Source: Butyrivibrio sp. MC2021
GTDB taxonomy: Bacteria; Bacillota; Clostridia; Lachnospirales; Lachnospiraceae
Direction: 5' to 3'
DNA length: 64,000 nt
Assembly (NCBI RefSeq): GCF_000621605.1
Contig: NZ_JHXX01000003.1
Span: forward strand, 1 to 64,000
The notes beneath the pieces are model-generated. The model did no database searches and was not told the DNA's origin. It saw only the letters and a list, made by a program, of their open reading frames with translations. A program made the translations under genes and the position numbers. Position 1 is the stretch's first letter, and each line of letters begins with the position of its first letter. Positions 26,358 through 34,035 of this stretch are shown piece by piece.

Positions 26358-28523
26358 TCACTCCTCGTCATCTCTAAAATAGCGTTCCTCACGCTTTTGT
26401 ATGATCTTTTTTCCAATCCTCTTGATCAGATTCTCCACCGGTGGCTTCTCCACCTTCTGATTCTGCTGTTCCAGAGATTCCACAATGGCTGTGGCGGAAA
26501 CTGCCGGAATAAGAGTTGTTATAAGCTTGACCTTGAGATGGTTTCTCTCCATAACGCTCAGGCTCTCGCTTGTAAGACCGAATTCAATGTTCGGATCGTT
26601 TGTATCAAAAATCATGGAATCATCCGATATCCATTCCCCGTTGACCGGATGAATTGAAACGTCCACATCACTGTCTGAAAGGCTCTCTCCGTTCCAGCTG
26701 GCATCTGCGATGGTCACAAGACAAGGTGCAAAAGCGGGATCTATTCTCACTGTCCTGCACTTGCTGTCCACTCTGATATCCAGTTCAACAGTGCTGTTGT
26801 CGTCATACTGTTCCTCAGGGAAAATGCTCTCATCCTCTGAGTAGCCCTCTCCTTTATCAAGATAAACCTGAAGGCAGTCAGCGGGTCTTGCGGCCTCCAC
26901 CTTGGTGGTGATGTCCTTGGGAACAATGACCTTTCTGCCTATCTTTTTCCAGATCTCCACCATGGACATTCTGTTGCCGGTGACATATTTCTGGAAGGCA
27001 TACTCCTCTTCGATAAGGGCCTTGATGTCCTCTTCGGAAAGTCCGAGACGCTTGAAAACAGGCTTGGGATCGAATTTTTCTCTCTTTCTGTCCTCAAGTC
27101 TGTAGCAGTACAGCGCCCTCCAGACCTGCTCCCTGGGAGGAATGCACTTACCATAGGTCCACTCATAATCTATTATAGTCCAAATAGGGCCATTGACCAT
27201 AACATTTGAGAAAATAAGGTCATAATCGGATACAGGATATTTCTCCTTGTAGCTGATTCTTCGGATATATTCGTTCAAAAGGGCGTTAAAGCCCTCCATG
27301 TCATCCTTGTCTATGCACTGATCAAGAAGAGAAGCCAGCGGAACTCCGTTCACGAAGGAGAAAATGGCACAGCCTTCCTGCTCATTTATCTGGCAGTCGT
27401 TGATCTCCAGGTCACCGCCTCTGAATTTCTCCACAAGGCCCACATAAGCATCCCTTATGCTGTAGACATGCTCTTTGGCAGCCTCTGTAAGAGGATACTT
27501 CTTGATGATCCTGCGGCCTGCCCTGTCAATGGCGATGTCCGTTCTTATCTTGAACTCATCAACTCTGTCATTGCTGTATTTGCTGTAGATGGTGTCAAAA
27601 CCGGGACCTAAGATAACCTCAAAGGAATTGGCAAATTCAGGATACATTCCGTCCTTAACCAGGTCCTCATAGGCGTGCTTCTCGTTAAAAAGCACCAGTC
27701 TGTCCCTGTCATAGTTTCTGACATTGTCCTGAAGCTCCCCGAACTTGGGAAGATATGAATCGGAGTGAAGAAGAGTCATCAGCTTGTAATCCGGGTATGG
27801 ATAGTAGAAGTGATACTCGTTCATTCCGCATTTTTTGAAAATATTGATAAGTCCGTTGCGGGTAAAGGTCTTGGCAACACTGTCTGAGGAATAGCCTTCT
27901 ATTCCGCTAAAGTAGGTTCCAAGATGATCCTCTGCGCAGCCTGCAAAATACTTAAGTCCGAGACGGTTCTCAATGGCGATAACGATTCTTCCGCCCTTCT
28001 TAAGATGTCTTCCCATCATACGAAGGAACTTCTCGTAGGGGTTATCTGTTCCGATGTATCCCTGACCATATTCAAAAACGCCGATAAGGAAAATATAATC
28101 GAAGTCCCTGGGAAGGTCCGGTTCCACGTCTCTGAAATTGCCCACATGGATAGTAACGTTGTCGCAGTCACTGTTTCTTGTGGCATTGATCTCGGAACGT
28201 CTCCTGGAAAGATCACAGGCAACAACGGTTCCTGCCTTCTTGGAGAGCATGCCTGTTATGGCGCCGCAGCCTGAACCAACCTCCAGAACCTTGGCCTTTT
28301 TATCCATGGGGATCCACTCAACGATGTTGGCGCGCTGCTCGGAAAGATGATAGAGAATTGGCCAGTTGCCCCTCTCCTCTATTACCTTGTTATATTCTTC
28401 CTTCTTGTATTTTTTGACAATCTCAAGAAGCTCGTTCTCAATAGCTCCGTCACTATAGAGATCGACTCCGGAATAATGTTTGAAATTCAGCGTAACCTTT
28501 CCAATTTTAACTTCTTCCTGCAT
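26358..28523 (-). CDS. Methyltransferase-kinase fusion, candidate glycan chain terminator (WbdD-like)
   Basis: The 721-residue protein begins with a class I SAM methyltransferase: VLEVGSGCG (79-87), ACDLS (102-106), IFLIGVFEYG (144-153). A second, kinase-like region follows: IIKKYPL (339-345, possible nucleotide lysine), YDLIFSN (434-440, catalytic-loop Asp/Asn) and IIDYEWT (450-456, metal-binding Asp). The C-terminal part (545-680) is beta-rich, with a basic helical tail. This order matches WbdD, which caps mannan O-antigens with methyl-phosphate so that Wzt can recognise them. The Wzt/Wzm genes directly follow upstream, supporting the same role. Sequence identity to WbdD was not tested. Confidence 0.72.
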   Translation of the reverse strand: MQEEVKIGKVTLNFKHYSGVDLYSDGAIENELLEIVKKYKKEEYNKVIEERGNWPILYHLSEQRANIVEWIPMDKKAKVLEVGSGCGAITGMLSKKAGTVVACDLSRRRSEINATRNSDCDNVTIHVGNFRDVEPDLPRDFDYIFLIGVFEYGQGYIGTDNPYEKFLRMMGRHLKKGGRIVIAIENRLGLKYFAGCAEDHLGTYFSGIEGYSSDSVAKTFTRNGLINIFKKCGMNEYHFYYPYPDYKLMTLLHSDSYLPKFGELQDNVRNYDRDRLVLFNEKHAYEDLVKDGMYPEFANSFEVILGPGFDTIYSKYSNDRVDEFKIRTDIAIDRAGRRIIKKYPLTEAAKEHVYSIRDAYVGLVEKFRGGDLEINDCQINEQEGCAIFSFVNGVPLASLLDQCIDKDDMEGFNALLNEYIRRISYKEKYPVSDYDLIFSNVMVNGPIWTIIDYEWTYGKCIPPREQVWRALYCYRLEDRKREKFDPKPVFKRLGLSEEDIKALIEEEYAFQKYVTGNRMSMVEIWKKIGRKVIVPKDITTKVEAARPADCLQVYLDKGEGYSEDESIFPEEQYDDNSTVELDIRVDSKCRTVRIDPAFAPCLVTIADASWNGESLSDSDVDVSIHPVNGEWISDDSMIFDTNDPNIEFGLTSESLSVMERNHLKVKLITTLIPAVSATAIVESLEQQNQKVEKPPVENLIKRIGKKIIQKREERYFRDDEE

Positions 28524-28549
28524 TTTATCCCGTTCCTTCTCGGAGCCTT

Positions 28550-29881
28550 TTACTTTGCGTCTTCCACCTTGCAGGTTGAATTCATGTCGTAATAGCCCAC
28601 GGTATTTTTGTCGGAAACAACTGTGATGTTAAGTGCATCATAAAGTCTGTGATACACTGTAAAATCGTTCTGTTTAAATCCGGTAACTCCGAAGCTGATA
28701 AGATACTCTCCCCCCTGAAGCGACATGTTCTGGGTAAAGGTTATCTCCTTAACATCCCCCGCCTTAACAGGCTCAAGGAATGCCTTCTCCACCATGGAGT
28801 TGGTGCCGGTTATCTCAATTCCCATGATGTTCTTGAAAGTAAAGGCAAAAATAGGTGCCTGAACATCCTGGGTAAATCTCACCTTCATATGAACAGCAAA
28901 GTCTGTTCCCTTGATAATGGAGCTGGTGCGAACTCCCTTGGAATCCGTAACAAAGTACTCCTCGATGGCAGCTGCTCCGTCGCCGTATTCAAGGGTATCC
29001 GGGTTCACCGAATCAGCCTTGGAAGCCTTATTGTCAGCATCCTTTTTAACCTTGTCGCTGGCCTTCTTGTCAGCAGCGGCTGCGGCCTCCCTGATCTCTT
29101 CATCATCAAGAAGATTATCCACTTCGCTCTTAGGCAATGGATACTGTCCCACAAGGACCTGCTTGTAGATGTCGATCATCTTCTTGGGGGTTCCTTCTCC
29201 CAGAAGTACGCCCTGATTCAGAAGAACCGCTCTGTCACAGTATTTGCTGATACTTGAAAGATCATGGGAAACAAAAAGAATGGTCTTTCCCTGTTTCTTA
29301 AACTCTTCAAACTTGTGATAGCACTTGGCCTGGAAGAATACGTCTCCTACGGAAAGTGCCTCGTCTACGATAAGGATCTCCGGATCGATATTGATGGCAA
29401 CGGCGAAGGCCAGTCGCACAAACATACCGCTGGAGTAAGTCTTCACCGGCTGATATACATAATCGCCTATATCAGCAAACTCCAGGATGGAATCCAGTCT
29501 TTTTTCTATCTCCTCCTCGGAAAAACCGATCATCATACCGTTGAGGTAGATGTTGTCGATGCCGTTGTACTCCATGTTAAAGCCGGCACCCAGCTCCAGA
29601 AGAGCTGAAATATGGCCGTCCACATTGACCTCACCCGCAGTTGGAGAAAGAACTCCTGTGATGATCTTGAGGATAGTGGACTTACCGGAGCCGTTGGTTC
29701 CGATGATACCCACAGTCTCGCCCTTGCGGATAGAAAGACTTACATTGTTGAGAGCCAGGTGCTCCTTGTACTTCTTTTTTCTCGCAAGACCCAGTGAATC
29801 CTTCAGCCTGTCCATGGGTTTATCATAGAGCTTATATGATTTCGTGAGGTTTTTTACCTCAATAGCTATATCTTTTTCCAT
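28550..29881 (-). CDS. wzt: Polysaccharide ABC transporter ATP-binding protein with C-terminal glycan-binding domain (Wzt)
   Basis: This is the ATPase of a Wzm/Wzt polysaccharide exporter. Residues 1-245 form the nucleotide-binding domain: GTNGSGKST (Walker A, 61-69), YSSGMFVRLAFA (signature), ILIVDEALSVGD (Walker B) and VSHDLSSI (switch). After a charged Ala/Lys/Asp linker (about 255-285) comes a beta-sandwich domain (about 295-443: SSIIKGTDFAVHMKVRF, GIEITGTNS, GGEYLISFGV). Such domains are known in Wzt proteins to recognise a modified non-reducing end. Teichoic acid TagH lacks this type of domain, so the export substrate is probably a capped polysaccharide. Confidence 0.93.
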   Translation of the reverse strand: MEKDIAIEVKNLTKSYKLYDKPMDRLKDSLGLARKKKYKEHLALNNVSLSIRKGETVGIIGTNGSGKSTILKIITGVLSPTAGEVNVDGHISALLELGAGFNMEYNGIDNIYLNGMMIGFSEEEIEKRLDSILEFADIGDYVYQPVKTYSSGMFVRLAFAVAINIDPEILIVDEALSVGDVFFQAKCYHKFEEFKKQGKTILFVSHDLSSISKYCDRAVLLNQGVLLGEGTPKKMIDIYKQVLVGQYPLPKSEVDNLLDDEEIREAAAAADKKASDKVKKDADNKASKADSVNPDTLEYGDGAAAIEEYFVTDSKGVRTSSIIKGTDFAVHMKVRFTQDVQAPIFAFTFKNIMGIEITGTNSMVEKAFLEPVKAGDVKEITFTQNMSLQGGEYLISFGVTGFKQNDFTVYHRLYDALNITVVSDKNTVGYYDMNSTCKVEDAK

Positions 29882-29907
29882 TCATGCTCCAAAAAGTAAT
29901 GCTAATA

Positions 29908-30930
29908 TCAAAGAATGTCTGCAAAATGCGGCTTGGACTTCTTGAAGATCAGGGCTCCTATACAGAAGGTTGCCACCACAAAAAGCCAGAAATATGTTGA
30001 AGAATAAAAATGCTCAAAGAACCATGTGTCACCGTAGATGGCGTTGCGATAGCCCTCAACGATATAGGTCATGGGATTGAGCTTGATCAGCCACTTGAAT
30101 TTGTCCGGAACGATCTCAATATTCCACAGGATAGGTGTGTACCACTGGAACAACTGAAGTCCGATATTGATGATCTGCAGAAGGTCCCTGAAGAACACAA
30201 CTATAGCACAGGTGGCATAGCTGATGGACAATACCAGAATAAACTCACACCCCATATAATAAATAATCTGCAACCAGTAGATATTAGGATAATAACCATA
30301 GATGCAGGCGATTATCATAAGAACACAGATAAAGAAAATGTGAATGAACATAGCTGCTATTATCTTAATAATTGGCAGTATGCTTATCTTAAACAGCACC
30401 TTTTTTACCAGATAGTTGTACTCCAGCAGCGATGTGGTTCCGTTGGTAAGCGCTTCTGTAAAGAAAAACCAGGGAACAAGACCGGTGGTAAGGAAAAGAA
30501 CATAGGGAACTTCAATTCCTCCTGAAACCGCCTGGGCTCTCTGATTGAAAATAATATCAAATACAATATAATACATGCAAACAGTGACCACCGGCTGTGC
30601 CAGTGCCCACACTATGCCCATATAAGAGCCTGCATATCTTTTTTTGAAATCATTGACGGCCAGCCTTTTAATAAGCTTCCTGGAATTCCACAGCTCCACC
30701 GGCAAAACGGTCAGCTTGTCATACCAGAAGAAAACCAGTATGCAGCTCACAGCGATAAGAGTGCATCCGCAGATCTTCTTGAGCATCTCTGTATGCGGAT
30801 CTGCCAGGGGGTTGTTGTGGAGAATCAAAAGAAGTGCCAGAGCAATCGCCAATACATAGAAAACGCCCAAGCCTACATGCTTGGGAAGTTTCTTAAGTCC
30901 GGTATTCAATATTCCTTGATTCCTCCCCAT
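29908..30930 (-). CDS. wzm: Polysaccharide ABC transporter permease (Wzm)
   Basis: This ABC-2 type permease forms the membrane channel with Wzt. The 340-residue protein has two additional N-terminal hydrophobic segments (about 20-65) before the usual six-helix permease that starts near RLAVNDFKKRYAGSYMGIVWALAQPV, a motif common to O-antigen and teichoic acid exporters. The ending KKSKPHFADIL is also typical of the family. Its ATG (AAGGA upstream) lies inside the 3' end of rfbC, a 25-base overlap, so the two are co-translated. Confidence 0.93.
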   Translation of the reverse strand: MGRNQGILNTGLKKLPKHVGLGVFYVLAIALALLLILHNNPLADPHTEMLKKICGCTLIAVSCILVFFWYDKLTVLPVELWNSRKLIKRLAVNDFKKRYAGSYMGIVWALAQPVVTVCMYYIVFDIIFNQRAQAVSGGIEVPYVLFLTTGLVPWFFFTEALTNGTTSLLEYNYLVKKVLFKISILPIIKIIAAMFIHIFFICVLMIIACIYGYYPNIYWLQIIYYMGCEFILVLSISYATCAIVVFFRDLLQIINIGLQLFQWYTPILWNIEIVPDKFKWLIKLNPMTYIVEGYRNAIYGDTWFFEHFYSSTYFWLFVVATFCIGALIFKKSKPHFADIL

Positions 30931-31451
30931 TTTGTATCCTTATCGGAAAAGATAAGTTCTACTCCATCCTGAAGGGGCCACTCAATACCAATATCAGGGT
31001 CGTTCCACTTAAGACCGCCTTCATCATTAGGATGATAAAAATCGGAACATTTGTAAGCAAACTCTGCATAATCAGAAAGAACCAAAAAGCCATGGGCAAA
31101 TCCCTTGGGAATAAAGAACTGCTTCTTATTCTCTGCTGAAAGCACTACTCCAAACCATTTACCGAAGGTCTTGGAATCCCTTCTGAGGTCAACGGCCACA
31201 TCAAAAACCTCGCCGTTGATACATCTTACAAGCTTGTCCTGAGGAAATTCCTTCTGGAAATGAAGTCCGCGAAGAACGCCTCTCTTGCTGGCTGACTGGT
31301 TGTCCTGAACAAACTCCACATCAATGCCTGCATTGACAAAATCGTTCTTGTTGTAGGTCTCCACAAAATATCCTCTCTCGTCGCCGAATACCTTGGGAGT
31401 GATGACCTTAAGGCCTTCTATCTCACATGTTTCTACTGTTATCTGTCCCAT
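30906..31451 (-). CDS. rfbC: dTDP-4-dehydrorhamnose 3,5-epimerase
   Basis: RfbC epimerises dTDP-4-keto-6-deoxyglucose at C3 and C5 to the L-lyxo form used for dTDP-L-rhamnose. The 181-residue protein starts at ATG 31451 with GGAG 9 bases upstream. It shows RGVLRGLHFQ (catalytic histidine region), DVAVDLRRDSKTFGKW, the FIPKGFAHGF cupin motif and LKWNDPDIGIEWP near the end. It follows rfbB, rfbA and a small membrane protein gene. The reductase rfbD that would finish rhamnose is not in the window. Confidence 0.95.
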   Translation of the reverse strand: MGQITVETCEIEGLKVITPKVFGDERGYFVETYNKNDFVNAGIDVEFVQDNQSASKRGVLRGLHFQKEFPQDKLVRCINGEVFDVAVDLRRDSKTFGKWFGVVLSAENKKQFFIPKGFAHGFLVLSDYAEFAYKCSDFYHPNDEGGLKWNDPDIGIEWPLQDGVELIFSDKDTKWGGIKEY

Positions 31452-31476
31452 TACAAATATCTCCAAAAAATTATTC

Positions 31477-31959
31477 TTAATTACCGGCGCCGGCTGCAGA
31501 AGCTCCCTCTATAGGCACAACCGCCGGAAGACTGGACATGGCGCCGCTGATATCGAAGCTGGCTTCATCCCCGGGGTTCTCCAGCTGGCCGACTACGGCC
31601 ATTCCTGTACCCTGAATGTCGTCCTCCGATATAACATAGGCTGCCTCATCCTCATCTGAAATTGAAGCAGAAGCGGCTGATTTCTTGATGACTACAACGG
31701 AAGGAATCTTCTCTGTCTCGTCAAAAAAGTCCTCATCATATAAAAATCCGTTGAGATTCTCGCCGATCTGCTCTCCGTAAGCTTCTTCGGGAAGTGACAG
31801 TGAAGTCTCCTCAGCGCTCACGGCTACCGCAGCACTTTCACTTTTTTTCCCGAGAAGTCCGTTAATTCTGTCCGCGTTGGTGGCATAGACTATTACAGCG
31901 ATAAGAGCGAAAACACTGATTATCACCAGAAGTGCCATTCTGAACACTTTTGAATCCAT
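31477..31959 (-). CDS. Small single-pass membrane protein, unknown function
   Basis: I do not recognise this 160-residue protein. It begins MDSKVFRMALLVIISVFALIAV with one membrane segment (about 7-27). The rest is an acidic Ser/Ala/Glu/Asp-rich, probably disordered extracellular tail with short motifs such as NGFLYDEDFFDE. There are no cysteines. It lies between rfbA and rfbC with GGGGG before the ATG, so it is a true gene of the operon. An assembly or length-control partner of the polysaccharide machine is possible but unproven. Confidence 0.7.
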   Translation of the reverse strand: MDSKVFRMALLVIISVFALIAVIVYATNADRINGLLGKKSESAAVAVSAEETSLSLPEEAYGEQIGENLNGFLYDEDFFDETEKIPSVVVIKKSAASASISDEDEAAYVISEDDIQGTGMAVVGQLENPGDEASFDISGAMSSLPAVVPIEGASAAGAGN

Positions 31960-31987
31960 ACCTGTCCCCCTTTAGTTCGCTAAGTGC

Positions 31988-32857
31988 TCACAGCCCGTTA
32001 GCAACTTCTACTAAATACTTACCGTAATCTGTCTTCATAAGAGGCTCGGCAAGCTTAAGAAGCTGCTCCTTGGTAATGAAGCCTCTCTTGTAAGCAATCT
32101 CTTCGATGCAGGAAATGTATAAGCCCTGTCTCTTCTGGAATGCACATACAAAATCTGCGGCATCAAGCAGGGAATCGTGATTGCCTGTATCAAGCCATGC
32201 AAAGCCGCGGCCCATGGTCTCAACCCTGAGTTCGCCGCGATTAAGATACTCGTTGTTGATGCTGGTGATCTCAATCTCGCCTCTTGCTGAAGGCTTAACA
32301 TTGGCGGCGATATCAACAACCTTGTTGTCATAGAAGTAAAGGCCCGGAACAGCATAGTTGCTCTTGGGATGCTCGGGCTTCTCCTCGATGCTGATAGCCT
32401 TGCCGTTCTCATCGAACTCAACAACGCCATAAGCTCTGGGATCTCTTACATAATATCCGAAAATAGTAGCTCCGCTCTCTCTTGAGGAAACCTCTCTGAG
32501 GAGCTTGCTAAAGCTCTGACCATAGAAAATATTGTCGCCAAGTACAAGGGCCACAGAGTCCTTGCCGATAAAGTCAGCACCGATGATAAATGCATCGGCC
32601 AGACCTCTTGGCTGCTCCTGAACAGCATAAGAAAACTGCATTCCCAGCTGTTCACCGGTTCCGAAGAGCTCCTCAAACATAGGAAGATCTCTTGGAGTTG
32701 AAATGATAAGCACCTCTCTGATTCCTGCAAGCATCAGGGTTGAAAGAGGATAATAAATCATGGGCTTGTCATATACAGGCATCATCTGCTTGGACATTGC
32801 CCTGGTAAGAGGATAAAGCCTGGTTCCTGAACCGCCGGCTAAAATAATACCCTTCAT
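31988..32857 (-). CDS. rfbA: Glucose-1-phosphate thymidylyltransferase
   Basis: RfbA makes dTDP-glucose from dTTP and glucose-1-phosphate. The 289-residue length is exact for the family. [13 protein letters not shown] (residues 6-18), [16 protein letters not shown] and LGDNIFYG are intact, as is the [13 protein letters not shown] segment near 222-234. AAGGAG lies 8 bases before the ATG. It is 27 bases downstream of rfbB. Substrate would come from the phosphoglucomutase encoded at 20375. Confidence 0.97.
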   Translation of the reverse strand: MKGIILAGGSGTRLYPLTRAMSKQMMPVYDKPMIYYPLSTLMLAGIREVLIISTPRDLPMFEELFGTGEQLGMQFSYAVQEQPRGLADAFIIGADFIGKDSVALVLGDNIFYGQSFSKLLREVSSRESGATIFGYYVRDPRAYGVVEFDENGKAISIEEKPEHPKSNYAVPGLYFYDNKVVDIAANVKPSARGEIEITSINNEYLNRGELRVETMGRGFAWLDTGNHDSLLDAADFVCAFQKRQGLYISCIEEIAYKRGFITKEQLLKLAEPLMKTDYGKYLVEVANGL

Positions 32858-32884
32858 ATAAAAATCTCCTTATAAAATAGGCTA

Positions 32885-33970
32885 TCAGCGATTGCTGTAC
32901 ATTGATTCATAGTACTTCTCGTAGTCACCGCTGGTAACGTGCTGGAGCCACTCCTGGTTCTCGAAGTACCACTTGATGGTCTTTCTGATACCTTCCTTGA
33001 ACATGGTCTCAGGCTCCCAGCCCAGATCTCTCTTGATCTTGTCAGGGGCGATGGCATATCTTCTGTCATGACCCTTTCTGTCTGATACATACTTGATAAG
33101 ATCGTAGGAAATGCGTGCCTTTCTGGGATCTGAATCATCAAGCTCTTCTCTGAGAACATCGATGATGGTCTTAACGATCTCAATGTTCTGCTTCTCATTG
33201 TGTCCGCCGATGTTGTAGGTCTCGAAAAGCTTGCCCTTCTCCTGAACCATATCGATGGCCTTGGCATGATCCTCAACAAAGAGCCAGTCACGAACGTTCT
33301 TGCCGTCGCCGTATACAGGAAGATCTCTGCCTGCAAGGGCATTGTTGATGTGAAGAGGAATCAGCTTCTCAGGGAACTGATAAGGTCCGTAGTTGTTGGA
33401 GCAGTTGGTAATATTTGCAGGGAACTTATATGTATCCATATAAGCCTTAACAAGCATATCTGAGCTAGCCTTACTTGCTGAGTAAGGGCTGTGAGGATCA
33501 TATGGTGTATCCTCATAGAAGTATGCATTGGGATCCTCAGGAAGGGAACCGTATACTTCGTCTGTACTTACATGGAGGAACTTCTTGCCCTCCTTGAATG
33601 TTCCGTCAGGGAGCTCCCATGCCTTTTTGGCAGCGTTCAGCATTGTAGCTGTACCAAGAACATTGGTCTGAACAAATACCTCAGGATTGACAATAGATCT
33701 GTCAACATGGCTCTCTGCAGCAAAATGAACAACTCTGTCGATGTCATTCTCCTCAAATATCTTGTTAATGGCATCTCTGTCGCAGATGTCAGCCCTGATG
33801 AAGGTGTAGTTATCTCTTCCCTCAACATCCTTGAGGTTCTCAAGATTACCTGCATAGGTAAGCACATCCACATTGATGATGCGGATCTCGTTGTCGTACT
33901 TCTTAAACATATAATGAATGTAGTTAGATCCGATAAATCCGGCGCCGCCGGTGACCAGATAAGTTCTCAT
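32885..33970 (-). CDS. rfbB: dTDP-glucose 4,6-dehydratase
   Basis: RfbB converts dTDP-glucose to dTDP-4-keto-6-deoxyglucose with bound NAD. The 361-residue SDR protein has the TGGAGFIGSNY NAD loop (7-17), VSTDEVYG with the catalytic Thr-Asp-Glu, YSASKASSD with the YxxxK pair, and NCSNNYGPYQFPEKLIP. It is the first gene of the operon running through rfbA, rfbC, wzm, wzt, the methyltransferase-kinase and two GT2 genes. The promoter candidate is at 34011-34033. Confidence 0.97.
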   Translation of the reverse strand: MRTYLVTGGAGFIGSNYIHYMFKKYDNEIRIINVDVLTYAGNLENLKDVEGRDNYTFIRADICDRDAINKIFEENDIDRVVHFAAESHVDRSIVNPEVFVQTNVLGTATMLNAAKKAWELPDGTFKEGKKFLHVSTDEVYGSLPEDPNAYFYEDTPYDPHSPYSASKASSDMLVKAYMDTYKFPANITNCSNNYGPYQFPEKLIPLHINNALAGRDLPVYGDGKNVRDWLFVEDHAKAIDMVQEKGKLFETYNIGGHNEKQNIEIVKTIIDVLREELDDSDPRKARISYDLIKYVSDRKGHDRRYAIAPDKIKRDLGWEPETMFKEGIRKTIKWYFENQEWLQHVTSGDYEKYYESMYSNR

Positions 33971-34010
33971 TTAGTACCTTCTTTCCAAAAAATCAAATTT
34001 TTACCGAAAT

Positions 34011-34033
34011 AGTATACCACAATAATTTGTCAA
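34011..34033 (-). promoter_or_regulatory. Promoter candidate of the rfbB-wzm-wzt operon
   Basis: The minus strand carries TTGACA (34028-34033) and an extended -10 TGG-TATACT (TATACT at 34011-34016) about 41 bases before the rfbB ATG. The 11-base gap between them is too short for both to be used together, so the extended -10 is more likely to act without that -35. Confidence 0.45.
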
Positions 34034-34035
34034 AT

